Assembly (NCBI RefSeq): GCF_910594005.1
Contig: NC_057834.1
Location: 105,551,650-105,615,649 of the forward strand
Source of the DNA: Cervus elaphus
Taxonomy: Eukaryota; Chordata; Mammalia; Artiodactyla; Cervidae
Direction: 5' to 3'
Length of the DNA stretch: 64,000 nt
In this document: positions 46,813-58,689 of the stretch, in pieces
How positions within the stretch are numbered: position 1 is the stretch's first letter
How the letters are laid out: each line of letters opens with the position of its first letter
Notes under the pieces: model-generated
Told to the model about the DNA's origin: nothing
The model's input: the letters and a program-made list of their open reading frames with translations, nothing else
The model's database searches: none
Program-made: the position numbers and the translations under genes

Positions 46813-47920
46813 AGTGAGGAAATTGACTCTTTGCCTTGATGATAGGAACGTCAAAGGAATTCATAGTCATTTTCACCCCTTTTACTCCCACCCCAGTTTA
46901 TCCTTATTCATACTTATTTACATTCTTCCCACATACAAAATACATTTATCCTCTCACTATGGGATAAGACCCCCCAAAGTCTCATTTCACTATTGCAAAG
47001 TCCTGAAGTCATTATCTCACTATTGCCGATTCATCAGATCTAGATGGAGATGAAATTCCTCTAATTCAGCTTCTTAGGGGTAGCTGCTCTTAATTCAGAG
47101 AACTATTAATTAAAAATACAAGTTATCTATCTCACACACACACAGGGTACAGTGATGAGATAGAGAAAGGATAGCTTTAAAAGACATATTCAAAAAGGGG
47201 AGGCTTGCAAGAATAGTAAAGAATTTTCACAGAAATTCAGAAATCAGCAGAGCACATACTCTCAGAGTCCCCTACTCTATTGATGGGGCATGTTCACTGA
47301 CAAGGGTTCAGTTTTGAACCTGTCCTGTATATAATTTTCTAACTCACTCTTCTCCTTTGCTCTTTATTATTTTCTGTTTTGGTAGAACTCTCTGAGATCT
47401 TTCTCCTCCTCCTCCTTCTTTTTTTATAAGAACTGTCTTGCGTTTACAGTTGAGTGCATTGTCAACCTACTTTCTGCCCAGACAAAGTTTGGTGCCCAGA
47501 GGAATTTTTTCATTTTGAATGGTTTATACTCCTTTCTGTCCAATCTGGCAGTGCTTTTGTTAGTACAAGTTTCTTAAAAATTTTGTGGGTTTCCATATAT
47601 CTCCCTAGGGTTCAGTTCATGTCTAAAATCCATATCTTTTAGAGAAATAACTTTCTTTTGAGAAATACTTCTCAATCTGCAAGTCAGACTATTACGGGTA
47701 ACACGCTTAAGATTGAGTCCTCTTTACTTACTGAGAAAATCCATGTCACTAATTTAAAATTTCCTGAGGTCTTAACATAGCTTCTTATGATCACATGTTT
47801 AATTTAATCATTACTCAGAGGCTAATTTTTAATTTAAGAAGTTTTTGCTGGCTACAGAGACTAAGGAATGTGAAATTAACTTTATTTTCTAATTCAGCAA
47901 ATCCTAAATTGCATATGTAT

Positions 47921-47946
47921 CACACACACACACATACACACACACA
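47921..47946. repeat. (CA)n microsatellite
   Basis: An interrupted CA repeat of about 26 bp. Confidence 0.85.
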
Positions 47947-48349
47947 GGTGTTCTGCTCATAGCAGTCTGATTTGCATATGTAGTTTTAACAATTCTGCTT
48001 GAAAATGGGTCATTTCTCTTTTTAGCTCATATTTCTCTTCCTGCAACTTGTTGTATGTAGATAAAAGATGACAACTGACACTTTTAACATCCTGCTTGGA
48101 AATGTTTTAGGCAGATCAGCAAGGTTATCCAGTACATTTTCTATCTTCCAAATCATCATAACTGACAGTTTTGCCAGTTGTTTCACCACCATATAATACT
48201 GATTGCCCTTTATCTGGCCTCAGATTTACTCACTGATCTTTTAACCTCTACAATGTCCTAGTTGCCCTTCCAACCTCTGCTTGCTGCTATCTCAAAGGCA
48301 ATGCCATATATTGTAGATTTTATGCTATGGTAGCTTTTGACTTCCAATC

Positions 48350-49012
48350 AGAATTTTCTGTATCCCTTAAGGATCAGTCAGGGAAGCAGAGTTCCTGTGA
48401 GTGTTCAGATAAGGGACTGAGTAGAGGAATTAGACCTGATACAATTGTGGAAGGAGCTAATGAAGTGATGGGCAAAAAGAGGGTTGGAGTATCTGAGAAA
48501 TATGTTGCTAACCAATCTTTTTTAAGTGTTGATACAAAAGAGCAAGTTGGAGCTTCCCAGGGGTACCTGAGAAGTCATGCATGACTGCTGGAGTGAGACC
48601 TCAAGGGAGCAACTTGTGAGGAATGAAATCAGTGAGAAGTTGTCTTTGCATATCTACTGCCATCAGGTGTCTGGTGGTGACCCTGGGACAAGCTGCTGTC
48701 CAGCAGAGCCCAAGGTCCAGAAGAAGAGCTTGACATGTAGAGAAGTGAGGACAAGCTGGGCCCACTGGGAACCTCTGTGTCTGTCACTGATCACAGTAAG
48801 ACCTTCAGAGGGTGATGGCCATTCTTCTACTTCTGCCCCTCAAATCTCACACAACTTCCTCGTTTGGCTGATGCTAACTCAGAATCATGTATGGAAGGGA
48901 ATTCTGGGGAACCAAGTTCCCAGTTTAACCAAGCTGACAGTTGAACAATCCAGCATGAAATCCTTCCTATCTTGTGCCATCAATAGTTCCTACCTGCATA
49001 CTCAATGAGAAA
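48350..49012 (+). mobile_element. Probable ancient LTR-like repeat, unresolved
   Basis: Blocks such as 'cagtcagggaagcagagttc', 'ctgtccagcagagcccaag' and 'tctacttctgcccctcaaat' recall degraded mammalian repeats. Two open frames (85 and 143 codons) cross it without recognisable protein similarity. The assignment is tentative. Confidence 0.35.
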
Positions 49013-49384
49013 ATTTTGATTCTCCCCTTTTGTTTTTGTCCAACTGCATCGTCTTTCCCCCTTTTTGATTATCTAGACATCAATTTAGTATAGCTCATGT
49101 TTCCAACTGGAGAAAAATTAATGTCCCTTATAAAGATGTTCAAATAGTGTGTTAATTTTAGTAGCACCCAGAGTAGCTTTCTGAGTACTATGTACAGTCT
49201 GTTGGTACTCATTTAATTCTGGGCCCATAATAAGAAAGTCAGAAAGAGCTTCTTGCCCTATATTAATTGAAAATTAAACCATCTTACAGAGAGGGTTTCC
49301 TTCTTTTTTCATTTTCTCTTGTATAAAACTGTGTCAGAATTTTTTTTGTAATTCCTCCTTTTACCTAGAGTGTACTAGGGGACT

Positions 49385-49500
49385 TGATGCTTTTCCTTGT
49401 TCTATAGACAAAGAGACTGAGACTAGAGTTGAAAATAACTATTCAACATCACAGAGCTACATTTTAGCAAAGTTGAGAATAGAATTTATCTATAGCAACT
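49385..49500 (-). mobile_element. MIR SINE fragment, antisense
   Basis: 'agacaaagagactgagacta', 'ttcaacatcacagagctaca' and 'gagaatagaattt' follow the reverse MIR order. Confidence 0.6.
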
Positions 49501-50547
49501 GTGCTTTTCAAACACTTTTTAAACTATAAAAGTCTTTGTTGAAATAAAATCATATCTAGCCTCCTACATTAAATTGTTAGAAGTAGAACTGCTCTGATTG
49601 TTATTGTTGGTGGTGTTGACTGGGGGAGAAGGAGGCAGATATAATATCCTGGAACTTTGCCTGCTCTTCCACCCACCCTGTCCTCTACTTCCAGCCTTCA
49701 GGGTCTCCAACCCTTGGAAGGGTTCCATGGAATACAGTTTGCAAAACACTGGGCTACACTCTGCCCCCTTGCTTTTTCCTTTGGCTCTATAAATAACTAA
49801 ACAAATTCACAAAGGAACAAAACAAAATCACACACACATCCATTGCCCACAGCCCCTCCCCTTAGCAGGAAGTTTTGTCCACTTGGGAACCCCAACGTGG
49901 ATGAGAGCAGAGAGTGTCATTTTCAGTCCAGCCGTACAAAGTGCCCATTCTTGCACTTTGAGTGATGGCGGCACAGCCAGGCTGGTCTCCCATGGCACAT
50001 CTGCAGGGCTATATCTCACAGGAAGTTGTGCAGCTCTTCAGAGATAAGTTTCAGTGGGGAACAAAGAGGGATTTTGTTTCCAGCCTCAAGAATGATGCAT
50101 TGAACCTGGGCTTGGCTTTTCAATTCATGTAGCTGGAAACAGGGCAAAAATGACCCAGTGTGCTCTTTGCTTCTTCCCAAGCCCGGCAGAGTGGCATCCT
50201 CCTCCTTTTGCCTTCCAAAGAGATTGACAAAGAACTCTCCCCGCTTCTCTGTACCAATCATTTCTGCTATCCCCACCACACACCTCTAAGTCAAGCTTGA
50301 ACACTAAACTCTGTGCTTATTTCATGCATTTTTTCCTCCTTTGGGAATCTGGGCAGTTCAGATGTTGACAATAAGCTCCAAACTGTGGAAGCTACTGTTA
50401 AGGGTTTTTCACCTTCATGGTTCCAGCAAAGTTCCACTGAGTCACAGTGTTAGAGCTTTCTCATTTATGGAAGAGTGTATTTATGAGTCAAGACAGGCAC
50501 ATTTGCGTTTGATGTCCGGATTCCCTTTGGCTAAGTATTTGACTCCT

Positions 50548-50878
50548 TGAGCAGCAAGAAGATCCAACCAGTCCATCCTAAAGGAAATCAAGCCTGAATA
50601 TTCATTGGAAGGACTGATGCTGAAGCTGAAGCTCCAGTACTTTGGCCACCTCATGTGAAGAGCTGACTCATTGGAAAAGACCCTGATGCTGGGAAAGATT
50701 GAAGGCAGCAGGAGAAGGGGATGACAGAGGATGAGATGGTTGGACGGCATCACTGACTCGATGGACATGAGTTTGAGCAAGCTCTGGGAGTTGGTGATGA
50801 ACAGGGAAGCCTGATGTCCTGCAGTCCATGGGGCCACAAAGAGTCGGACGCAACTGTGTGACTGAACTGTACTGAGAT
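50548..50878 (+). mobile_element. BovB LINE 3' end, sense
   Basis: 'gatccaaccagtccatccta', 'gaaggactgatgctgaagct', 'gatggttggacggcatcact' and the tail 'gtgactgaactgtactga' identify the BovB 3' terminus. It is 5'-truncated. The 232-codon minus-strand frame through it (51179-50481) is an artefact. Confidence 0.93.
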
Positions 50879-50879
50879 G

Positions 50880-51060
50880 TTTGACTTTGACCTTGAGCAA
50901 TGTTCTAACTTCTCTGTACCTGCCCTTTGTTATTTGCAAAATGGGAGTAATGATACCACCTACTCCCATTTTAATGATGAAATACCGAATCCCAGAAGGG
51001 TGGAATATTTTGCTTAATGTCCCAGAGCAAGTTGCACCAAGGATACCTAAGTGAAGCTCC
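50880..51060 (+). mobile_element. MIR fragments in both orientations
   Basis: A sense core ('tatttgcaaaatgggagtaa') is followed by an antisense core ('ttaatgatgaaataccgaat', 'gcttaatgtcccagagcaag'). These are two degraded MIRs back to back. Confidence 0.5.
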
Positions 51061-51443
51061 TGGCGTGAAGGCAGGAAGATGGACTGTTGTGCAGCAGGCA
51101 CCTGCCCCTCAGCTTTGTGTCTCCATCTCAGCTGTGGGGCACAGGTCTCCCCACATCTGACTTTCCAGAGGTTGTACATTTCTTGTGAGATAATGAGGTG
51201 TGGTATGGAGGCAGGCAGGATTTATAGGGCAGTTAAATGTAGTTTGGTATCAAAAGTATGATTGCATTATTCAATGTGGCATAGCAAAGATCACCTCTGC
51301 CCCCTCGCTTTTGGCTGGATCAGCAGATCCAGACCACGATTAAGGAAACACTGTCAATTATTTCTTTATAGTTTAATTTTGCTCTCACTCTCCGCTGCCT
51401 GCAATGCCCTTGCCTATGAGGAAAGTGGCAAGATAAACATAGC

Positions 51444-51464
51444 TTTTTTTTTTTTTTTTTTTTT
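51444..51464. repeat. Poly(T) tract
   Basis: About 20 uninterrupted thymines followed by 'aaaaca'. No SINE body is recognised beside it. Confidence 0.85.
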
Positions 51465-51837
51465 AAAACAGTTTTGTCCTTTTAGCTTTTAGGGAATGAT
51501 ACAGGCATTCAGATCGGCTCTAGTGGTTTGTCATCTTTGCTATGTTGCATTTGGGAATGAGTTGGCTAAGTGGGGACTGAGAATCGCCATTTAAAACAAA
51601 GACCTTTTGACAGCTGAGAAAGTCCTGAGACGAGAATATTACTGCCCCTCCTGAAGCAGCCCATTTCATTTCTGGAATGCTTTTGTTGTTAGAAGCAGAC
51701 ACTTTCTAACAACCAGAGACACTCTACGACGGGTCAAATGTGGATTATGAGCTCTTAGTCCCAGAAAGTGGTTTAGCATAAACTAAATGTTCTCTTTTCA
51801 GAGAAGCTACCAAAGGGATTTCTGCAGGGAGGTTAGA

Positions 51838-52008
51838 CAGTCCTGGGCTTAAATATTAATCTGCCACTTCATTCCCTAAACTCTGAGTCTCAGTTTCTGC
51901 CTGTGTCAAATGGGGCTAATAATGCTTACCTCACTGTGCTCTTTTGGGAGATAGTCTATATAAAATGCCTAGTATGTGATAGGTCCTTAATAAATGTAGT
52001 TTTCTACT
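51838..52008 (+). mobile_element. MIR SINE, sense
   Basis: 'gagtctcagtttctgcctgt', 'caaatggggctaataatgct', 'tgcctagtatgtgataggtc' and 'ttaataaatgtag' form a nearly complete MIR. Confidence 0.8.
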
Positions 52009-52587
52009 TGCTTACTTCTAGAGAGATAGATATTTGGTCTTTGGAAGAGTAAACACCTTTACCAATGGAATAATAATAATAATAATTGAAGAGATTTCAA
52101 GCACTATGGGAAATAGGTGGAAGATCATTTTGGGAATGGTAACGTGAACACTCAAGTTGGAACTCCCATATTGGAGAATGATCCTTCTTAATATTTCAGG
52201 TCACTGTGGGGCCATGTGAAGCTAAGGAGAGCAGCAGTGGTCCAGAGAATCTTAGTCTCTGTTCAAGGATGGGGGTATTTATATCAGGAGTGGTACCATG
52301 AACATGAGTTAGACTGGATGGGGAAGTAGAGTGGTAAGAGGCAAGGGTTTTTGTGAACTTAGTGAAGATTTCTACTTTCCCAGGAAGAATATCTATGTTT
52401 GGTGTTCCTGCATTACAACACTCCCCAGAGGAGACTTGATATTGATTAGTGTTTTCTCCAGTAATATATAAACTTAATGAAGGCAGGGAGGGGGGTCCAG
52501 TTAACTTTGAACTTATAGCTCTTAACACAGTACCTGACCCAGAGGCACTCGATGAACATTTGCTCAACCACTCCGCAGATTGAGACT

Positions 52588-52775
52588 GTGAGCTGGAGCG
52601 TTGAACTCTCTGGGTTTGCATCCTGGATCTGCTGTGTAACTGTGCATGAGTTAGTTACTTAACCTCTCCATGCCAGTTTCCTCATCTATAAACTGGGGAT
52701 AATGATGGTATCTCTAGTGTTGGAGAACATACTCTGATAAATAATAGGAGTAAAACACTTAGAATATTCCTGGAA
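52588..52775 (+). mobile_element. MIR SINE, sense
   Basis: 'gggtttgcatcctggatctg', 'ttagttacttaacctctcca' and 'ataaactggggataatgatg' form a well-preserved MIR core. Confidence 0.8.
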
Positions 52776-52942
52776 AATAATGAGAGTTTAACAAGTTTCC
52801 CGATTGTGTCGTTGTGGGTAATGATAAGACTCCAAAGGGCAGAAGTGAGATCAGAGGTTAGTGGTAACATGAGGTATATTTCAACACAAGGTGAGGCAGA
52901 ATTTTCTGACATGTGAGTGGGGTATGTGGCGGCTGATACGTG

Positions 52943-53161
52943 TGCATGCTAAGTCCCTCCAGTCATGTCCTACTCTGTGTGACGCTATGGACTGTAGCCT
53001 GCCAGGTTCCTCTGTCCATGAGACTTTTTAGGCAAGAATACTGGAGTGGGTTGCCGTTTCTTCTTCCAGGCGATCTTCCTGACCCAGTGATCAAACCCCT
53101 GTCTCCTGTGTCTCCTGCATTGCAGGTAGTTTCCTCACCCACTGAGCCATTGGGGAAGCCC
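52943..53161 (-). mobile_element. Bov-tA SINE, antisense
   Basis: 'gcatgctaagtccctccagt' to 'cactgagccattggggaagc' is a full antisense element. It lies directly before the sense L1M at 53175. Confidence 0.92.
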
Positions 53162-53174
53162 CACTCACATGCAA

Positions 53175-54335
53175 AAGAATGAATTTGGACCCTTACCTCA
53201 TATCATGTACAAAAATTAATGCAAAATGGATCAAAGACTTAATAGTAAGAGCTAAAACTATAAAACTCTTAGAAGAAAATGCAGGACTAATCTTGACTTT
53301 GGCAGTGGTTGATAGACATGACAACAACAGCTCAAACAACAAAAGAAAAAATAAATAACGCTTAATCAAAATAAAAAACTTAATTTCATCAAAGGACACC
53401 ATCAAAAGAGTGACAAAACAGAATGGGGAAAAATATTTACAAATCATGTATTCACCTGTGGTCTAGTATCCATAATATATATTAAAAAAAAACTTCTTTC
53501 AACTCAACAACAAAAAGACAAACCATCTAGTTAAAAAGTAGGCAGATTACTTGAATAGACATTTATCTAAGAAAATATATAGATGGCCAATAAGCACATG
53601 AAAAGATGCTCAGTGTCATTAATTATAAGGGGAATGCAAATCAAAAGCATAACGGGTTACCTCTTCACACCCACTGAAATGGCTATAATTAAAAACAACA
53701 GAAAATAACAAGCCTTGATGAGAAATTGGAGACTTCATAGATTACTGATGTGAATGTAAACCAGTATAGCCATTATGGAAACACTTCAATGGTTCCTCAC
53801 TAAGTTAGACAGAATTCACATATGAAGTAGTAATTCTGCCCCTAGATATATACCCCAAATAATTAAAACAGATGTTCAAAAATTATTCCAGATAGCCAAA
53901 AGCAGTGACAGAAATGGCCAGCAACTGAGGAAAGGATAACTAAGATGTGGAATGTCCATTACATTGGAATATTATTCAGCCATGAAAGGAAATAAAGTAC
54001 TGATACCTGCTAATACATGGGTGAACCTTAAAAATATTATACTGAGTGAAAGAAGCCAGACACAAGTGCTCATTTTGTATGATTCCATCGATGTGAATTA
54101 TCCGGAATAGGAAGATCACAGGGACAGCTCATTAGTGGCAGTGGGGAAGCGGGGATAGGGAATGGGGAAGGGGGCTTCCTTTTGGGGAGATTCAAATTTT
54201 CTTGAACTAGATTGTGGCAATGGTGGTACAACCTTGAGAACATAGTAAATGCTATTGAATTGCAGGTTTTAAAATCGTTAAAATGACAAATTTTATTTTA
54301 TGTGCATTTTGCACATAAAAAGGAAATAGTGAGAT
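53175..54335 (+). mobile_element. Old L1 (L1M type) ORF2 3' end plus 3' UTR, sense
   Basis: L1 ORF2 3' blocks appear in order: 'aaatggatcaaagacttaat', 'caaatcaaaagcataacggg', 'ggaatattattcagccatga' and 'gaaagaagccagacacaagt'. The 3' UTR follows ('tgctattgaattgcaggttt'). Many stops and indels are present, so it is a dead copy. Confidence 0.9.
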
Positions 54336-54454
54336 TCCTTTTGTAGCTAGTATTTAAGTGGACACTGCAAAGCCACTCACTGGGGATGCTGTCCGGGCTA
54401 CTTCACAGGGTGATGAATGTTGGACAAGGTCACACTGGGGGTAGTTAGTGGACA

Positions 54455-54645
54455 CTGACTGGGTAAGAGCTCTGCTTGTGGGCTGGGCAGGCTAGGAGCC
54501 AGTGTGTCCTGTCCTGGCCCTATGACCCTGGCATTACTTAACCCACTCTGAGTCTCAGCTGTAATGTGAGGACAATAATTGCCAGGTTTCTGAGAGGATT
54601 TAAGGTGAAAACACAATGCCTGACACATGGTAAGTGCTCCGAAAG
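54455..54645 (+). mobile_element. MIR SINE, sense
   Basis: 'cattacttaacccactctga', 'gtctcagctgtaatgtgagg' and 'atgcctgacacatggtaagt' follow the MIR order. Confidence 0.75.
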
Positions 54646-55484
54646 GCCAATCCCTTTTCCGGTTTGGGATTCTATAACTTCTTAAAGGAATCTTCCTAAT
54701 AATCAAAAATATATTTTCAAAATAATCAAGAAGTTTGGGTATTGTTGGAGGCTCACAGGAATCAAGAAGGCTGACCTATCCTTTCCTACCTTGTCTCAGA
54801 GGAAACCTCAGTGCCACTAGACCTGTTTTTCAGGCCTTGGAAGATTCTTGTTTCTTGTCTGTCTTTGTTTCTTTTAGCATCCATCTCTGAATGAAAAGGG
54901 AAACTGGAAAATGTCAAGCCTGTGAGGAGAACACCCTCTTAGCTCTTTAACAGTTGATTTCTGGGAAACGTCTCTACATACAACTTGCTTTTGGGTCCCA
55001 GCCGTCTCTGCGTTTTAATGTCTTAGTTTCTGTAATACTTCAGATTGTTACCATTCTGACTGCACATGGTCAGTCGTCTTTACTTTAAATAACTACATCC
55101 ACCAGATTTCCAAGGCCAAGATCAATATATCCATAGGCTTGTGGTATTTTCAAAGAGCTCACACTCACAGATTCAACAGAAAGCTACAGTGGCAATTCAA
55201 AACACAAGCATTCTTTGACCTCTGAATACCCAATTTACGGCTCAGCCTATGCTGGGCAGGAAGCTGGGCCCTTTAAAGGGAGAAAGAGTTCCAGTCATCA
55301 TCCGTTTTGACTTCTTATTGTGAAGGCCATGGTGGAGGCATTAGTGAAGAAAATTGAGTGTCAGGGCAAGAGATCTCTTCCCAAGAGCCCTCCATCATCA
55401 CAGGCAATGAGTCCTGGTTGTATATTTCAGAACCTGGAATTTGAGAATCAGAGCTGGATTAGAAATCTGGCTCTAACTTTTAAA

Positions 55485-55755
55485 AATTATCTTTTTAAAA
55501 AAATTTATGTATTTGTTTTTGGCTGCACTGGGTCTTTCTTGTGGTGTGGGCTTCTCACTGAGGTGGTTTCTCTTGTTGAAGAGCACAGGTTCAAGGTACT
55601 TAGGCTTCAGTGGTTGCTGCGTGTGGGTTCAGCTGTTGTGACGCATGAGCTTAGTTGCCCCATGGCACGTGGAATATTCCTCAACTAGGGATCAAACCAG
55701 TGTCCTCTGCATTGCAGGATGGATTCTTAACCTCTGGACTACCAGGGAAGACTGG
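55485..55755 (-). mobile_element. CHR-type SINE, antisense
   Basis: 'ttggctgcactgggtctttc', 'cttagttgccccatggcacg' and 'ctctggactaccagggaag' are characteristic of the longer cetartiodactyl CHR element. T-rich sequence at the left is the reversed tail. The 122-codon frame through it is spurious. Confidence 0.88.
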
Positions 55756-55769
55756 TAAGGATACTCCTT

Positions 55770-55908
55770 AAATTCCCATTGTATAGATGTGAAAACTGAG
55801 GCACAGAGTAAAAGAAGTAACTTGTTCAATGTTCAGAGCTAGGTAGTGTTGGGAGACAGAAGTCAAACCTAGCTAATCTAGTTCTAGTGTCTATGCTATT
55901 TGATATCA
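55770..55908 (-). mobile_element. MIR SINE, antisense
   Basis: 'tgaaaactgaggcacagagt', 'agaagtaacttgttcaatgt' and 'gtctatgctatttgatatca' follow reverse MIR. Confidence 0.7.
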
Positions 55909-56207
55909 AGCTATTCTACCCTGTCAGATACTATCTTCTTTACACAGAGGTTGAATGTCCACTATTATATGGCTTTCAAAATAGTTGTTATCAAGGGAGA
56001 AGGGGACAGGAGATGCAATTCTGATGTTTCTGAGATTCATAGGATCTTGCCTAAGTGCTTGGATGTAGTAGTGTTTTTACATCAGCATCATGGCTTGACT
56101 TGGCTTTTAAGCATCCTACCGGGGATCCAAATTTTGTCCACAGTATTGTTGCTATGGGAAAACACATCTGACGTTCCAGAGGATAGATGGATGTTTTTCT
56201 CTAGTAC

Positions 56208-56980
56208 TCATAGCAGTAACAGTAGTATGGTAGTAATTTTCCTCACTCTAAGTGAAGGACAATATGCTTGACATCTCTTTTTGTTGTTGTTGTTCTTGAA
56301 CTGTTTAGCATCAGATAGAGAGGGGAACTGGAAAACTGGTTTGGGTTTTCTTTTCTGAAAGCAGAAAACAATGTAATTAGTAGGAAATTTACCCTTAATC
56401 TTGATCTTCAAAATCTTCCGCCCTTTCATTCCATTAAGATTGCCTTTTTTTAAAGGCAGGGAAGAAAAATGCATAAATAGCCAGGCTACTAAATTCTCTT
56501 TAATGACTGAAGCTAATAAGAAATGGCTCTGGTATTTCATCCGGCCTCTCAAATAATGGCTCTGTTGTTTTGATCTCAGAAGCGTAAGGGAATCTTTATA
56601 TTCAGAGATGGGCGTCCCTGTCTCAAGCACCTGAGAGACTGCATTATAGTTTGAAAACCATTTTACAATGTCCCTTCCCAGAGTGTGAGTCCACTGCTGC
56701 TTTGATGTGGTTAAGTCATTTAGTACAATCATGTAATAGATTAAATTAGATTTCAGCTTCCTTGAAATTTTGAACAATACACATGAAATGAGTGCATCCG
56801 TGATCTGGGAGAACTGAGAACATTTCCATTTTTCTATTTTAATTCTTCTCCAGCAAAGTGCAAGTAGAGAAGGCAGCAGACTCTCTTCTCTTAAACTCTG
56901 GTAGAGACAAAGTAGAAACTGCCAAATTTCATTCCAAAGGATCCATGTCTGAGTGAGAAATTCAGTGATTAGGGGGAAAA
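56208..56980. other. Repeat-free stretch with the longest unexplained open frame
   Basis: A 189-codon minus-strand frame runs from 56777 to 56208. It matches no family I recognise. Its C-terminus is low complexity (poly-Asn/Lys, then poly-Leu from simple repeats at 56208-56300), which argues against a protein. The DNA contains no known repeat and has the mixed composition typical of conserved non-coding sequence. Confidence 0.35.
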
Positions 56981-57064
56981 GAGAGGGAGAGTTTTTCTAA
57001 GATACAAAGGAAGAAGCTGATTTATTTTCCATAAAATGAATGTTACATTGTGGTGGGTGAGCAG

Positions 57065-57935
57065 GAAATTGTGAGTAAGAACAATGGCTTGGCAAGTGAC
57101 TTGTGACTAGGCAGATCTGAGTTTTAATTCTGATTCTACAATTTCATTGTTTTCTTACGTAAGCTTCTTGAGTGTTCCCTAATCGGTAAAGTTGGAATCA
57201 CCAAAGTTGAACTGTTACAGTGGAATTAAATGAGATGCCTCAAAAGCAGATCTGAAAGAGACACATGCACCCCAATGTTCATCGCAGCACTGTTTATAAT
57301 AGCCAGGACATGGAAGCAACCTAGATGCCCATCAGCAGATGAATGGATAAGGAAGCTGTGGTACGTATACACCATGGAATATTACTCAGCCGTTAAAAAG
57401 AATTCATTTGAACCAGTTCTAATGAGATGGATGAAACTGGAGCCCATTATACAGAGTGAAGTAAGCCAGAAAGATAAAGAACATTACAGCATACTAACAC
57501 ATACATATGGAATTTAGAAAGATGGTAATGACAACCCTATATGCAAAACAGAAAAAGAGACACAGAAGTACAGAACAGACTTTTGAACTCTGTGGGAGAA
57601 GGTGAGGGTGGGATGTTTCGCAAGAACAGCATGTATACTATCTATGGTGAAACAGATCACCAGCCCAGGTGGGATGCATGAGACAAGTGCTCGGGCCTGG
57701 TGCACTGGGAAGACCCAGAGGAATCGGGTGGAGAGGGAGGTGGGAGGCGGGGATCAGGATGGGGAATACGTGTAACTCTATGGCTGATTCATATCAATGT
57801 ATGACAAAACCCACTGAAAAAATAAATAAATAAATAAAGGAAAAAATAAAAAAATAAATGAGATGCCTCAGACAAAATGCCTCTCAGAATGCTTGGAAGA
57901 GTCAATGCTTAATAAATGATTGTTTTTTCTTTTTC
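57065..57935 (+). mobile_element. MIR SINE, sense, split by a young L1
   Basis: The left half ('cagatctgagttttaattct' to 'ggaattaaatgagatgcct') and right half ('gcctctcagaatgcttggaa', 'caatgcttaataaatgattg') are collinear MIR pieces separated by the L1 at 57243-57854. Confidence 0.8.
57243..57854 (+). mobile_element. 5'-truncated young ruminant L1, sense, with perfect target duplication
   Basis: The first 275 bp encode the end of L1 ORF2 (motifs CTPMFIAALF, MEYYSAVKKN, SEVSQKDKEHY), closed by a stop at 57517. The ruminant 3' UTR and an (AATA)n/A-rich tail follow. The 16-bp duplications taaatgagatgcctca at 57227-57242 and 57855-57870 are perfect, as is the frame. These features indicate a recent insertion by target-primed reverse transcription. 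Confidence 0.97.
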
Positions 57936-58689
57936 TTCTTATTCCAAGCTGGTCAGTTAACAAATGTGTGTTGAATTTTTATTTTGGAACATACCCTGTA
58001 TTTAGGACTGGATACTGCAGTGAATACGACATAAATTCCCTAACTGAAGTCTCTAGTTGGCTGCTTTAGTGTCTCTCAGACTTAAAATGTCCCTAAGTGA
58101 GCTCATGGTCTTCACTTTTGCCACTGTCTCCTAACTTCAGCAAATGGCACCCTCCTCAAGTGGCTTTCCACAAAAGAAAACTAGAAATCCTCTATGAAAT
58201 CACCCTTTTCTTCACTCCTTCTAAACGATTCATCACCATGCCCTGCAAATTTTTTTCTAAGATATTTTTAGATCTTTTAATTTCAGAGAAGGTTCTCCAA
58301 GTTCAGTCTTGTTAGCCATTTCCAAGCCATCTCTACCTCTCCCTGAATTGAGCAACAGCCCTGTCCTCTTCCTCTTGCATTCCCCACCCCCCGACACCTC
58401 TTCCACCCAGTTCCTCACACAGAGAGCCTGCAAATCTTATCATGTTACTTCCCTGCTCAAATACCTTTCATGATTTCCTATTACTTTTGTAAAAAAGACA
58501 AAATCTTTTCTATCACTGTGTACCAGGCACGTAACATTAATGCACTGCACATAGTATTAACTCAGTAAATATTTATTGAATGAGTGATTTTACAAAGCAG
58601 TATTGGTTTGTCTGCTGCATGTAAAATGAAGTATGAATGTTTTAATGCTAGAGAACAATGCCCAGTGATTCCAAGATACTTCAATAATT

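Noticed and set aside
48577..49008. 143-codon plus-strand frame
   Set aside because: The composition and blocks resemble a degraded ancient repeat, and no protein family is recognised.
50481..51179. 232-codon minus-strand open frame
   Set aside because: Its centre is the antisense of a BovB 3' end, a well-known source of false frames. The flanks are MIR and unique DNA with no protein similarity.
57230..57517. 95-codon plus-strand frame with clear protein similarity
   Set aside because: It is the C-terminal fragment of L1 ORF2 from a 5'-truncated insertion, so it is annotated as a mobile element rather than a gene.
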